64,000 bases of DNA from Paractinoplanes durhamensis (GCF_016862175.1 NZ_BOML01000036.1:62001-126000); one strand, 5' to 3'. Shown: positions 35,289 to 44,846, numbered from the stretch's first letter. Numbers and translations: made by a program. The notes: generated from the letters alone by a model not told the origin.

Positions 35289-36514
35289 ACGGGACTCCCG
35301 TCGTCGGGGGTGGGCAGCAGGACCGACACCAGGAAACCGCCGTCCACCGGACCGGCCTCCACGGTGCCACCGAGACTCTGGGCGCGCTCACGCATCCCGG
35401 CGATGCCGGTGCCCTCGCCGTCCACCGGCTCGGCGCCGGCGACCGCCGGGCCCTCGTTGCGGATGGCCAGGTGCAGGGCGGTGGGCAGGTAGTCGACGGC
35501 GATCGAGGCGGTCGCGCCCGGGCCGGCGTGCTTGCGCACGTTGGTCAGGGCCTCCTGGACGATCCGGTAGGCCGCCCGGTCGACCTCCGGCGGCAGCGGG
35601 CGCTCGTCGCCGGTGACCTTGGTGGTGATCGGCAGGCCGGCGTCGGCGGTCAGGTCGTCGAGGCGGCTCAGGCCCAGGGCGGGGCGGCGCGGCGCCGGCT
35701 CGTCCTCGGCGCGCATCACGTCGAGCACGGCCCGGACCTCGCGCAGCGCCTCGGCCGAGGCCGTCTTGATCGCGCTGAGCGCCTCGCGGGCCTGCTCCGG
35801 CTGCTTGTCCATCAGGTGCAGGCCGACCCCGGCCTGCACGTTGATCAGCGACAGGTGGTGGCCGAGCACGTCGTGCAGCTCGCGGGCCATCCGCAGCCGC
35901 TCCTCGGAGGCCTGGCGGCGCTCCTGCTCCTTCTTGGCCCGCTCCCGCTCGGTGCGGATCTTCATCATCTCGGCCATGTGCTCGCCGCGGACCTTGGCGG
36001 CCCCGCCCAGGAAGATCAGCAACGCCATCGCGGCGACCAGGAACAGGGCCTCGCGCAGGCCGGGCCGGGCGCCGGCGGGCACGCCGAGACGGTCGGCGAA
36101 GGCCCAGCAGATCGCGAAATACGCCGCGTAGGACGCCCCGGCGCCGATCACCGCGGGCCACAGCCGGCCCAGCTTGGCCAGGTTGAACAGGGCGATGGCG
36201 GGGGCGACCGCATAGGTCCAGCGCGGGGCGGCGAAGGTGGCGAAGCCGAGCGAGGCCGCGGCGGCGATCACGAAGACGGTGAGCGGGAAACGCTTACGGA
36301 AGGTGAGCGCGATCGGGCCGGCCAGCAGGAGCGTGAAGACCGGGGCGGTCAGCGGACGGTAAACGGCACCCTCGTTGGTCAGATTGTTGGCGCCGGCCAC
36401 CTGGAAGATGCCCGCGAGCACGCCCAGGCCGGGGCGGGCCCAGCTGCGGCGGCGGAAGGAGCCACCGCGGCGTTCCTGCCGCCACGGCGCTTCCCAGGGG
36501 CGCATTTCTTCCAT
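35285..36514 (-). CDS. NarL-type (HisKA_3) sensor histidine kinase
   Basis: 409 aa from the ATG at 36514 (a second ATG at 36505 is equally possible). About five to six membrane helices span residues 30-190, then a basic coiled coil (RTERERAKKEQERRQ), then the HisKA_3 dimerisation helix with ARELHDVLGHHLSL (phosphoacceptor His214). The HATPase domain has VQEALTNVRKHAG (N box) and GEGTGIAGMRERA (G box). The large open frame further upstream is a shadow. It is translationally coupled to its response regulator. Signal unknown; a membrane-intrinsic stimulus is likely because there is no large external loop. Confidence 0.92.
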   Translation of the reverse strand: MEEMRPWEAPWRQERRGGSFRRRSWARPGLGVLAGIFQVAGANNLTNEGAVYRPLTAPVFTLLLAGPIALTFRKRFPLTVFVIAAAASLGFATFAAPRWTYAVAPAIALFNLAKLGRLWPAVIGAGASYAAYFAICWAFADRLGVPAGARPGLREALFLVAAMALLIFLGGAAKVRGEHMAEMMKIRTERERAKKEQERRQASEERLRMARELHDVLGHHLSLINVQAGVGLHLMDKQPEQAREALSAIKTASAEALREVRAVLDVMRAEDEPAPRRPALGLSRLDDLTADAGLPITTKVTGDERPLPPEVDRAAYRIVQEALTNVRKHAGPGATASIAVDYLPTALHLAIRNEGPAVAGAEPVDGEGTGIAGMRERAQSLGGTVEAGPVDGGFLVSVLLPTPDDGSPV

Positions 36515-36734
36515 GCGGCCGAAACTACGGCACCGGGCACTTGGGGGGCATCGGTGCTGGGTCCGATCCACGCGTACGCCCAGGGTCGTACGTCTGGGGT
36601 CCGGGATGCCTCCCCGGGCGTACACATCAAGGCTTTGAGCTCGGGAAAGCCGCCGCGAAGATGCGACGCCGGGCCGACGCCGCGCCGCGGCGGAAAGCCG
36701 ACTCTGGAGACACGACGCCCACGAGGAGGCAACC

Positions 36735-37193
36735 GTGAATCCGAACGAAGCCCCGAACCGCATGCGCACCTCCGACAAGGAACGTGAGCAGATCGCCGAG
36801 ATCCTGCGGGCCGCGATGACCGAGGGCCGGCTGACCCTGGAGGAGGGCGAGGAGCGGCTGGCCGCGGTGTACGCCACGAAGTACCGCGACGAGCTCCGGC
36901 CGCTGGTCGCGGACCTGCCCGACGCCGGCCGCCGGGCGATGACCGAGGCGCAGGCGCCGGAGGCCCGTGTCGCGACACGCCGGGCCCTGCGCCGGCATGC
37001 CAGTTTCGTGCTCCTCGCCGCCGGGCTCCTGACCGGTCTGTGGATGCTCTCCGGGGCGCACTTCTTCTGGCCGGCCATCCCGCTGGTGTTCCTGGTCATG
37101 GGCCTGGTGCGGCACGCCCGGTGGAGTCACTACGAGCCGCGCTACAGCTACGCGCACCGGGTCGCGCCGTGGAACGGCCCGAACTGGCGGTGA
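36735..37193 (+). CDS. DUF1707 membrane protein
   Basis: 152 aa from a GTG with GAGG 7 bp before. The DUF1707/SHOCT-like N-terminus reads MRTSDKEREQIAEILRAAMTEGRLTLEEGEERLAAVYATKYRDEL..LVADLP, followed by two membrane helices (about 90-125) and an aromatic basic tail. DUF1707 proteins are widespread in actinobacteria and often lie near envelope-stress regulators; their function is not known. It is divergent from the two-component operon. Confidence 0.88.
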   Translation: MNPNEAPNRMRTSDKEREQIAEILRAAMTEGRLTLEEGEERLAAVYATKYRDELRPLVADLPDAGRRAMTEAQAPEARVATRRALRRHASFVLLAAGLLTGLWMLSGAHFFWPAIPLVFLVMGLVRHARWSHYEPRYSYAHRVAPWNGPNWR

Positions 37194-37284
37194 TCCACAA
37201 CACTCCATAGTGGACGCGACGGTCGTTGATCACCCCTCCCCGTACTGCGAGAGTTAGCAAGTTTGTTCGGGGAGGGGCACCAAC

Positions 37285-38112
37285 ATGATGGGACCGTCGC
37301 ACGCCTTGTCGGGCGCTGCGGCCTGGCTGGCCGGCAGCTGGGCGCTCGACCACTTCGCGGGCTACGGCCAGTCGCCCCTGACGGTGGCGGTGGGTGCCAC
37401 GGTCTGTGCGGGCGGCGCGCTGCTGCCCGATCTGGATCTCTCCGGCAAGGTCACCCGCAATCAGGGCGGCGCCACGGTGGCCCGTACGTTCGGGGTGTTC
37501 TCCCTGTTCGCGGCGGAGGTGATCGAGAAGATCTCGCTCGGCGTCTACACCGCGACCCGGCTCAGCCGGGACCCGCGGCGCAACAACGGGCACCGCACGT
37601 TCACCCACACGCTGCCGTTCGCGGCCCTGGTCGGCTGGGGCACGACCGCGCTGGCCACGCACTACGGCAAGTGGGCCGTGGTCGGCATCATCTTCTTCAT
37701 GGCCGGCCTCGCGCTGCGCGGCCTGTTCGACGGCTGGGCCGAGAAGGCCGGCTGGGTGATCGTGACGATCTGCTCGGGGGTGATCGCCTGGCTGACCGCG
37801 GCGATGCTGCCCGGCGACCGCGGCTATCCGATGCTCGGCTTCGCGGTCGGGGTGGGCTGCATCGTGCATCTGCTCGGCGACATCATCACCTCGGCGGGCG
37901 TGCCGATCCTGTGGCCGATCCCGACCGGGCGGCGGATGTGGCGGATGGTCGGCGTCCCGAACGGGCTGGCCGTGCGGGTCGGCGGCAAGGTCGAGACGAT
38001 CGTGCTGCGGACCGCGTTCACGGTGATCGCGGTGGTGTCGATCGCCGCGATGTTCGCGCCGGGCCTGCTGCACCGCTTCGAGTTCGACGCGTGGGCGGAC
38101 AGCGCGCCCTAA
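37285..38112 (+). CDS. YdjM-like membrane-bound metal-dependent hydrolase
   Basis: 275 aa; GGAGGGG lies 10-15 bp before ATGATG. Begins MMGPSHALSGAAAWLA, and GALLPDLDLSGK and NNGHRTFTHTLPF are the His/Asp landmarks of the YdjM/DUF457 family of inner-membrane proteins; HLLGDIITSAGVPILWPI is the second conserved block. About six membrane segments. The conserved His and Asp suggest a metal site; substrate unknown (E. coli YdjM belongs to the SOS regulon). Stop overlaps the HxlR gene by 4 bp on the opposite strand. Confidence 0.85.
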   Translation: MMGPSHALSGAAAWLAGSWALDHFAGYGQSPLTVAVGATVCAGGALLPDLDLSGKVTRNQGGATVARTFGVFSLFAAEVIEKISLGVYTATRLSRDPRRNNGHRTFTHTLPFAALVGWGTTALATHYGKWAVVGIIFFMAGLALRGLFDGWAEKAGWVIVTICSGVIAWLTAAMLPGDRGYPMLGFAVGVGCIVHLLGDIITSAGVPILWPIPTGRRMWRMVGVPNGLAVRVGGKVETIVLRTAFTVIAVVSIAAMFAPGLLHRFEFDAWADSAP

Positions 38113-38477
38113 CTCTTCTTGTACGCGGCCCGGCTGGCCTCGATCGAGGGCACGTGCTCGATCGCCCAGCCGGCCAGGGCCAGGGCCGGTGGCAGCAGGC
38201 TGCGGCCGGTCGCGGTCAATTCGTACTCAACGCGGGGTGGCACTTCGGCGTGCACGGTGCGGGCGACCAGGCCGTCGCGCTCCAGGTTGCGCAGGGTGAG
38301 GGTCAGCATCCGCTGGGAGATGCCCGGGATCTGCCGGTGGAGCTCCTTGAAGCGCAGCCGGCCCTGGTCGAGGGTGGCCACCACCAGCAGGGTCCACTTG
38401 TTGCAGATCTGGTCGAGGATCGCCCGGAGCGTCTTGCCGCCGTCGCCGCGGATCATGCAGCTGTGCACGTATTTCAT
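38109..38477 (-). CDS. HxlR-family transcriptional regulator
   Basis: 122 aa from the ATG at 38477 (MKYVHSCMIRGDGG). Winged helix with the HxlR core: a Cys near the N-terminus (C7), ILDQICNKWTLLVVATL, RFKELHRQIPGISQRMLTLTLRNLERDGLVART, PPRVEYELTATGRSL. Such dimeric regulators often respond to electrophiles or oxidants through Cys and control a divergent reductase or DoxX gene, as here. Upstream in-frame starts at 38540 and 38579 exist but run through the likely operator. Confidence 0.9.
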   Translation of the reverse strand: MKYVHSCMIRGDGGKTLRAILDQICNKWTLLVVATLDQGRLRFKELHRQIPGISQRMLTLTLRNLERDGLVARTVHAEVPPRVEYELTATGRSLLPPALALAGWAIEHVPSIEASRAAYKKS

Positions 38478-38545
38478 GACCACCGCCTGTTCGTCAGGCA
38501 CACGAATGTGCCTTTTGTAAGGCCCTCTTGAGTACCCCATGATGT

Positions 38546-38566
38546 GGTTACTTCCCGATAGTAACC
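38546..38566. promoter_or_regulatory. Candidate HxlR operator
   Basis: A perfect inverted repeat, GGTTACT - 7 bp - AGTAACC, in the gap between the divergent HxlR and DoxX genes and 12 bp before the DoxX ATG. Spacing of half-sites (one helical turn) and location suit repression by the HxlR protein. Confidence 0.6.
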
Positions 38567-38577
38567 AAGGGGCTGCC

Positions 38578-38943
38578 ATGGAAATCGCGTACTGGATCGT
38601 CGGCGGGCTGCTCGCCCTCTTCTACGTTTTCGCCGGCGTTCAGAAGGTCAGCCAGAGCCAGGACAAACTGCGCCCGACGATGGGCTGGGTCGATCAGATC
38701 CCGATGCGGGTGGTCCGGCTGATCGGCGTGCTGGAGATTCTCGGCGGGCTGGGCCTGATCCTGCCGCCGCTGACTCGGATCGCGCCGGGCCTGGCCCTCG
38801 CCGCCGCGATCGGCCTGGTGCTGATCCAGATCGGCGGCCTGATCGTGCACCTGCGCCGCGGCGAGACCTCGGTGATCTGGCTCAACATCGTCCTGCTGAT
38901 CCTGGCCGCGGTGGCCGGCTGGCTCGCCACGACCTGGCTTTAG
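38578..38943 (+). CDS. DoxX-family membrane protein
   Basis: 121 aa from the ATG at 38578, with an AAGGGG ribosome site. Four membrane helices with the DoxX pattern (YWIVGGLLALFYVFAGVQKV, VVRLIGVLEILGGLGLILPP, ALAAAIGLVLIQIGGLIVHLRRGE, IWLNIVLLILAAVAGWLATTW). DoxX-like proteins take part in quinone-linked or thiol stress chemistry in some bacteria. The divergent HxlR gene probably controls it. Confidence 0.88.
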   Translation: MEIAYWIVGGLLALFYVFAGVQKVSQSQDKLRPTMGWVDQIPMRVVRLIGVLEILGGLGLILPPLTRIAPGLALAAAIGLVLIQIGGLIVHLRRGETSVIWLNIVLLILAAVAGWLATTWL

Positions 38944-38946
38944 CAC

Positions 38947-41900
38947 TCACAGCGGCATCGGGTCGACGTCGCAGTTGGCCCGCTGCCGCGCCTCCGCCGC
39001 AGCGATCGCCGGATGCTCGCTGCCCAGAACCCGCCGGTACGACGCGACCACCTCGGCTCGCATCAGCCGGCCCTCGGCACGCTGTCCCAGCTCGTCCATG
39101 TCGAAGGCAAGGTTGAGGGCGCAGGCCAGGGTGGACGGGTGGTCGCTGCCGAGCAGTTCCTGCGATTTGCGGTAGGTGTCGGAATCCAGCCGGTGTGCGG
39201 CCTCGTGGTCACCGCGTGCGGCCAGGTCGCTGGCCAGATTGGTGGCGCAGGTCAGAGTGAGCACATGCCGGGGGCCGAGCCGGGATCGCAGCCCTCGGTG
39301 CGCCGCGTCGTCGTGCAGGTACGCCTCGTCGACCAGCCCGAGCAGCCTCAGCACGATCCCGAGGTTGGTCCGGGCATAGAGCGTGTACGGATGATCCGGC
39401 CCGAGGGTGTGCAGGTAGTCCTGCCAGGTCCGGTCGGCCAGCTCGCGTGACTCCGGGACCTGATCGTTCTCGCGCAGGTCGACCGCGTAGTTGAGGGCGC
39501 AGGCGATGGCCTCCGGATTGAGCTCACCGAACCGGCGCCGCAACTCGTTCATGGTGTCCAGGGACAGCTTGCGGGCCCGCCCGTGATAGCCGGCCCGCCG
39601 GCGGGCGACGGCAAGGTTACGGGCGGCCATCAGGGTCTGGGGGTGGTCGACACCGAGGATCTTCTGGATCCGCTCGTACAGCTTCTCCTGCAGCCGGTTG
39701 GCCTCGACGTAGTCGCCCCGCTCCCGCAGATCGAGGGTGAGCCCGTTCTGGGTGAGCAGGGTGAGCGGGTGGTCGGCGCCGAGCACCTCGACCCGTCGGC
39801 GCACGGTGTCCATGTCGCGGTCGAGCGCGGCCGGGAAGTCGCCGTTGAGGCGCAGGCTCACGCCGAGGCCGTGGGCCAGGGTCAGGGTGGTCGGATCGTC
39901 CGGCCCGAGAACGTGATCGGCGGTGTGGTAGGCCTCTCGGTCCAGCTCCAGCGCGCCACCGAAGTCCCCGGCCGCCCGCAGATCGGCCGCGACAAGGCTC
40001 ATCGCGTCGAGCGTCTCCTCGTCCTCGGTCCCGTTCGCGGCCCGGAGCTTCGCCAGGCAGTCGGCGTTGAACCGGGCCGCCTCGCCGAACTTGCCCAGCT
40101 GTCGCAGCACGAAGCCGAGCCAGCGGGCCGCCTTGAGGATCTGCGGGTCGTCGGCCCGCAGCATGTCCGTCCACTGCGCGACGACCTGGGTGGCTAGCTC
40201 CAGGCAGCCGTTCTGATCGCCCCAGTAGAAGTAGAACTCGATCATGTCGAGGACCAGCTGGCGGGCCCATTCGTCCTCGCAGCCGACCATGTCGGAGGCG
40301 AGCACATGGGGCAGCAGCGCGTGGAACCGGGGCCACTGGGCGATGCCGCCCGGGTTGCCGGGGTTGCCCCCGGCGAGCAGCAGGTGCGCGGCGTGCTGCA
40401 TGGTCACCCGCTGCTCGGCGGTGAGCTGGTCGAGGACCACCGTGCGGACCAGCCGGTGCAGCTGAACGGTTTGCTGCTCGCCGTGATTGATCCGGGCCAG
40501 GCCGTACCGCTCGATCTCGCGGAGCGCCCGGTTGAGCTGGTTGGGCTTCTGCAGGGTGATGCCCAGTTCGGGCGAGAGGCCGACGTTGCGCGGTCCGACG
40601 AACAACTCCCGCGAGATCGGCTCGGGAGCCATGAACGCACACGCCTGGAGCAGCAGCAACGCGGCCGGGTTGACGGTGCCGAGGTGTTCCAGCGCGACCG
40701 CGGAGGCGGCGGCCACCGCCACCTCGTACTGCGGGTCGCCGACCCGGCCGCCCAGCTCCGCGCGTTTCACCGCGAGCAGGTGCAGATATTCGTCCACCGG
40801 CGCCTGGGTGGCGGCGCGCCAGGCACTCGCCTGCCCGATGGCCAGCGGCAGGTCGTCGAGCACCTCGGCGAGCCGGTCGGCCTCCTCGGCGGTCAGGTCG
40901 GGATTCCGCTTACGCAGCAGCGCGATGCTCTCCTCGCGGGCGAAGACGCCGATCTCGAGCGTCACCGCGACCCCGGTCCACTGCTCGTTCCGCGAGGTGA
41001 CCAGCACCTTCCCGGTTCCCCCGGTGGGCAGGTAGGGCTGGACCGTCTCCAGCGTCTCGGCGTTGTCAAAGATCAAGAGCCAGCTTGCGTACGGGTGACC
41101 GGCCTGAAGTGCCGCCGTGACCGCCGCGACCGCGGTGTTCGCCTCCTGCCCGGTCGACAGGCCGAGCCGCTGACCGAGTTCCATCAGGGCGCGCAGGATC
41201 TGGGCGGGCTGCTCCGACGGCACGAACCAGACCACGTCGTAGTCGGCGCGATGCCGGTAGGCGTACTCGGTGGCGATCTGCGACTTGCCCACCCCACCCA
41301 TACCGTGCAGGGCCTGCGGCAACACGGCCGTGACGTGCTGCCTGCGCAGGTGCCGATCGAGGACGTCGAGAAGCTCCTCCCGCCCGGTGAAGTCGCCGTT
41401 GCGCGGCGGCAGGTTGCCCCAGACCGCCACCTCGCCCTCCGGCTGGAGCAGCGCGTTGATCGCGGTCGGCGCCGCCGGACCGGGGTAGCCGCGCCGCTGC
41501 GCCGCCGGCGTACGGGAGGCGGTCGGCGGGAGCGGTGGCGGGACGCCGGATCGCGTGGCCTCCGGAACCTCGCCCAGGCGGGCGATGGCCTCTTCGAGAC
41601 GGGACGCGCGGGTCGCGTACGGGCCGGACAACGCCCGCAGCACCGCCAGCTCCAGCCGGGCGGACTCGGCCGTCTCCGTGGTGACCGGGGTGTCCGGCTG
41701 AGCGTCCGGCGCCTCGATGGCCCGCAGCAGGTTGCGGGCCGCCGGCGTCCGCTCGCCCAGGTAGGCGGAGACCACCTCGACGACCCGGACGGTGTCCTCC
41801 CGGGCCGCGCGAGCCAGCAACTCCTCCCGCACTCCCGGCCGGAATGCCAGGTCACCGACGTCATCGATGAGGAGCCGGCTGGTGACGACCTCGGCCAGGT

Positions 41901-42729
41901 GCACCGGCTGCGAGGCGGGCAGCAGCGCGCCCTGCACGATCCGCAGCGCGTCGAGTTCCAGCGGTGCCGACGCGACGTAGGTGGCCAGCTGGAAGGCCGA
42001 CGCCGACGCCTCGGCCTGGAACCGGCGGACCAGTTCGCGGGGGCCGGCCCCGACCGGCACCGGCTCGGTGGTGGACCGGCGGCGGGGCCCGGGTGCGCGG
42101 TCCGGGTCGGCGATGTGCGCCACCGCGTCCAGCCAGCCCTGGGCCGGCCCGCCGAGAAGCGACGCCCACCAGCCGAGCCACCGTGGGCCGAGCTCCAGCA
42201 GCGGCACCACCACGGCGGCCTCGTGCAGCGGGTCGTCGAACGGGTTCGTCCGCTCGGCCGGCTCGCGGATCTGCAGCTCGGCGTTGGGCGACATCACCCG
42301 GGACGCCGCCAGCTGCACCTCCCGTGGCGCCAGATAGGAGCGGTGCCAGCGCTCCTGCGGGTACGGGTTCACGATCGCGACCGGCACCGCGCCGCCCCAG
42401 GCCTGCAGCACCCGGTCGGCCGACGCCTGTGCCCAGAACTCGGCCATCCCGTCGCTGAACACGATCACCAACTGCCCGTCCGGCGGTCCGGGCACCTCCG
42501 GCGAATGCCGGAACGGCCCGAGCGAGTACGCGTTCACCTCGGCGAACACCGTGCCGGCCAGCTCCTGGAAGGCCTGCACGGTGGGCGTCCACACCCGCAT
42601 CGACGGGCTGTCGTCGAGCACCAGCGCGAGCGTGGTGGCGTGTGAGGTGAACCGGCGTAGCGCATCGGCCAGCTGCTCCGGGCCGGGCAGGGCGGCCACC
42701 GGGCGTACGCCGAACGACCGGCCGGTCAC
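38947..42729 (-). CDS. fxsT: vWA-like / NB-ARC / TPR protein, FxSxx-COOH system type (FxsT-like)
   Basis: 1260 aa; the GTG at 42729 overlaps the stop of the upstream gene. The N-terminus (about 5-200) is vWA-like, of the SAV_2336 type, with a MIDAS-like DxSxS (D39, S41, S43) and VIVFSDGMAEFW. A linker leads to an NB-ARC NTPase: P-loop GMGGVGKSQ near residue 475, Walker B WLLIFDNAE, sensor-like VLVTSRN, and DDLPLAIGQAS (the GLPLA-type motif). From about residue 880 are eight or so kinesin-light-chain-like TPRs with repeated LGxDHPxTL. This layout matches the tetratricopeptide protein of FxSxx-COOH RiPP systems and, more broadly, NLR-like STAND ATPases. It probably acts as a sensor/switch for the co-encoded nucleoside phosphorylase fusion. 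The FxsT name is a family-level inference. Confidence 0.82.
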   Translation of the reverse strand: MTGRSFGVRPVAALPGPEQLADALRRFTSHATTLALVLDDSPSMRVWTPTVQAFQELAGTVFAEVNAYSLGPFRHSPEVPGPPDGQLVIVFSDGMAEFWAQASADRVLQAWGGAVPVAIVNPYPQERWHRSYLAPREVQLAASRVMSPNAELQIREPAERTNPFDDPLHEAAVVVPLLELGPRWLGWWASLLGGPAQGWLDAVAHIADPDRAPGPRRRSTTEPVPVGAGPRELVRRFQAEASASAFQLATYVASAPLELDALRIVQGALLPASQPVHLAEVVTSRLLIDDVGDLAFRPGVREELLARAAREDTVRVVEVVSAYLGERTPAARNLLRAIEAPDAQPDTPVTTETAESARLELAVLRALSGPYATRASRLEEAIARLGEVPEATRSGVPPPLPPTASRTPAAQRRGYPGPAAPTAINALLQPEGEVAVWGNLPPRNGDFTGREELLDVLDRHLRRQHVTAVLPQALHGMGGVGKSQIATEYAYRHRADYDVVWFVPSEQPAQILRALMELGQRLGLSTGQEANTAVAAVTAALQAGHPYASWLLIFDNAETLETVQPYLPTGGTGKVLVTSRNEQWTGVAVTLEIGVFAREESIALLRKRNPDLTAEEADRLAEVLDDLPLAIGQASAWRAATQAPVDEYLHLLAVKRAELGGRVGDPQYEVAVAAASAVALEHLGTVNPAALLLLQACAFMAPEPISRELFVGPRNVGLSPELGITLQKPNQLNRALREIERYGLARINHGEQQTVQLHRLVRTVVLDQLTAEQRVTMQHAAHLLLAGGNPGNPGGIAQWPRFHALLPHVLASDMVGCEDEWARQLVLDMIEFYFYWGDQNGCLELATQVVAQWTDMLRADDPQILKAARWLGFVLRQLGKFGEAARFNADCLAKLRAANGTEDEETLDAMSLVAADLRAAGDFGGALELDREAYHTADHVLGPDDPTTLTLAHGLGVSLRLNGDFPAALDRDMDTVRRRVEVLGADHPLTLLTQNGLTLDLRERGDYVEANRLQEKLYERIQKILGVDHPQTLMAARNLAVARRRAGYHGRARKLSLDTMNELRRRFGELNPEAIACALNYAVDLRENDQVPESRELADRTWQDYLHTLGPDHPYTLYARTNLGIVLRLLGLVDEAYLHDDAAHRGLRSRLGPRHVLTLTCATNLASDLAARGDHEAAHRLDSDTYRKSQELLGSDHPSTLACALNLAFDMDELGQRAEGRLMRAEVVASYRRVLGSEHPAIAAAEARQRANCDVDPMPL

Positions 42730-44846
42730 GACGCCACCCCCGGGTCGGTCAGCAGCCGCCGCGGGTCGTCCCACAGCAGGGCGACCCAGCGCCCGGAGTG
42801 GCCCGGTTCATCGGTGCCGGCCTGATAGGCCTCGACCCGTACCCGGCGGGTCCGGGCCGGCAGCTCCCCCGGCTCGCCGGCCAGCGACCCGAGTCCGTGC
42901 GCGCTGTCCGCCGGCCGGGCGAGCCGGCGGTCCCACAGGATCACCGGTACGCCCGCCAGCAGCGCCGCGAACAGCTCGCGGCGGCCCCACGGCGAGTCGG
43001 GCGACTCGCTCAGCACGACCACCGCGTAGCGGTCGTCGGCGCGCAGGTCGGCGGCCCACGCGTCGAACGCCGGCTCGGTGCGCTCGGCGATCCCCCACAA
43101 CACCCGGCCGGTGTACGGCTTGGCGTCGATCTGCCGCCACCGGTTACCCCACGCCCGGTGGACCCGCGGCTCGCGCATGCGTTCCCGGCTGCGCACGGTG
43201 ACCGTGTACGCCAGGCACAGCGGATCGGACCGTCCGAAGATCCGCGGCCCGGTGAACCACTGGACCGGAAGGTTGAGCAGCCCGGCCGGCATCACGAACT
43301 CGATTCCGGCCGGTTCGGTCGACCGGGTCCAGAGCTGTTCGGCCTCTTCGACCAGTCCGCGGGCGGCTTCCTCGAGCCCGGTCACCGGCACGTCGGCCGG
43401 TCCACCCGGCACCGGTCGCGGGCGCCAGGGGCCGCCACCGTCCTGGATGTACGGCGTGATCCGGCAGCTGTCCCGGTCGATACCGTCGGTCATGATGTCG
43501 ATCAGCAGGACCGGGCCGCCCCCGGACGGCCCGGAGCCGTCACCCAGCCGGGCCCGCAGGGCATCCGCCGCCCCGGCCGACGCGGCCCGCGCCTCGGCCC
43601 AGCCGACGAGCTCCGCACCGACCGGGTGTTCGCCGAGCGACCGACCCAGCCGGGCGATGAAGACCACGGCCGGATGCAGCCCGGCCGCGTCCGCGTTCAG
43701 CCCGGCCAGATGCTCGACCGCGGCGGCCGGCGTGGCCAGCACCTCGGGCGACGGACGCGGCAGCTCGGGCACGGTGGCCTGCCACACCGCACGGACGTCC
43801 ACCGCCGCCGGCAGTCGGCGCAGCAGCGCCTCGAGCTGCTCCCGCTCGGCCGGGGCGAGCACCGGCAGGGCCCGTCCGCCGAGCCGGATCCCGGGGCCGT
43901 CGAGCGCCGGCGTCATCTCCAGCAGGGCACGCACGTACGCCGCCGCGGCATAGGACGCGAACAGGTGCCATCGGTCGTTCTTGCCGGCCGGTTCGGCGTA
44001 GTCGGCCACCCCGCGCACCATGAACCAGGCCCGGTCCTCGGCCGCCGTGCTGGCCGCGATCCCGGACCCCTCCATCTCGATGGCGAGCATGTCCGGATAG
44101 CGCGCGGCCAGTTCGTCGCGGGCCTGCTCGTCCCGCATGAGAACGTCGCCCGAGCCCATCACGCCGTGATGCACCCGCGGAAGGCCGTCCATCGAACCGA
44201 TGACCGGCCGCTCCGGGTGCGGCACCGGGATGCCGCGCACGTAGAGCACGTCGGTGTCGGCCGGCGGCCGCCGGGCCTGCGGGCTGCGGGCCGGGTCCAG
44301 CCACACGGCCCACGGGTAGTGGCCGCGCAGTTCCTCGAGCTGCAGCTCCCGGGCGGCGCGCAGCAGGCGCTGCGAGATCAGGCCGGCGCTCTGCCGGCCG
44401 CGCGGCTCGGCCTTACCGTGCTCCTGACGCACATGGGTGTAGTCGACGATGCCGTCGGCGGCCACGACGATGTCGCCGAGGCGGACATGCCGCTCGGGCG
44501 TCTGCAGCCGGGGCACGCCACCGGCGATGCCCACCATGATCACGACCTGGATGCCCGGGAAGGTGCGCACCATGTTGGCGCAGTAGTAGGCGGCCGACCT
44601 GGTGTTGTCCTTCGACATCATCAGTGCGGCGACACCGTGCGGCCGGGCCGGGTCGGTGCTCGGCAGGATCCCGGTCCAGTAGCGGTTCTGATCCAGCGGA
44701 TCGTGAAAGCTGCCGACGTTGTCGAGCAGGCTCACCACGGCGTTCGCTTCGACCGGCAACGCCGTGAGGATGCCGATGGTCACCTCCGACGACGATGTGC
44801 GCGGTTCGTCGTTCGGCCTGGCGGGGGACGGAGAGGACGTCGACAT
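42726..44846 (-). CDS. Nucleoside phosphorylase - effector-associated region - VMAP-C fusion
   Basis: 706 aa from the ATG at 44846. Residues about 22-310 are a PNP/MTAN-type nucleoside phosphorylase or nucleosidase: IGILTALPVEANAV, VVIMVGIAGGVP (106-111), AIEMEGSG with E257/E259, and RGVADYAEP with D282, all intact, so catalysis is plausible. Residues about 325-410 form an alpha-helical module like effector-associated domains (EREQLEALLRRLPAAVD...LAGLNADAAG). Residues about 430-700 match the vWA-MoxR-associated protein C-terminal domain (VMAP-C): IEFVMPAGLLNLPVQWF, then VRSRERMREPRVHRAWGNRW and YAVVVLSESPDSPWGRRELFAAL. PNP domains serve as effectors in bacterial conflict systems. Coupled by GTGA to the NB-ARC/TPR gene. 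Confidence 0.82.
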   Translation of the reverse strand: MSTSSPSPARPNDEPRTSSSEVTIGILTALPVEANAVVSLLDNVGSFHDPLDQNRYWTGILPSTDPARPHGVAALMMSKDNTRSAAYYCANMVRTFPGIQVVIMVGIAGGVPRLQTPERHVRLGDIVVAADGIVDYTHVRQEHGKAEPRGRQSAGLISQRLLRAARELQLEELRGHYPWAVWLDPARSPQARRPPADTDVLYVRGIPVPHPERPVIGSMDGLPRVHHGVMGSGDVLMRDEQARDELAARYPDMLAIEMEGSGIAASTAAEDRAWFMVRGVADYAEPAGKNDRWHLFASYAAAAYVRALLEMTPALDGPGIRLGGRALPVLAPAEREQLEALLRRLPAAVDVRAVWQATVPELPRPSPEVLATPAAAVEHLAGLNADAAGLHPAVVFIARLGRSLGEHPVGAELVGWAEARAASAGAADALRARLGDGSGPSGGGPVLLIDIMTDGIDRDSCRITPYIQDGGGPWRPRPVPGGPADVPVTGLEEAARGLVEEAEQLWTRSTEPAGIEFVMPAGLLNLPVQWFTGPRIFGRSDPLCLAYTVTVRSRERMREPRVHRAWGNRWRQIDAKPYTGRVLWGIAERTEPAFDAWAADLRADDRYAVVVLSESPDSPWGRRELFAALLAGVPVILWDRRLARPADSAHGLGSLAGEPGELPARTRRVRVEAYQAGTDEPGHSGRWVALLWDDPRRLLTDPGVAS

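Noticed and set aside
36514..37099. N-terminal extension of the HisKA_3 kinase to 604 residues
   Set aside because: The extra 195 residues are Ser/Arg-rich and overlap the divergent DUF1707 gene in antisense.
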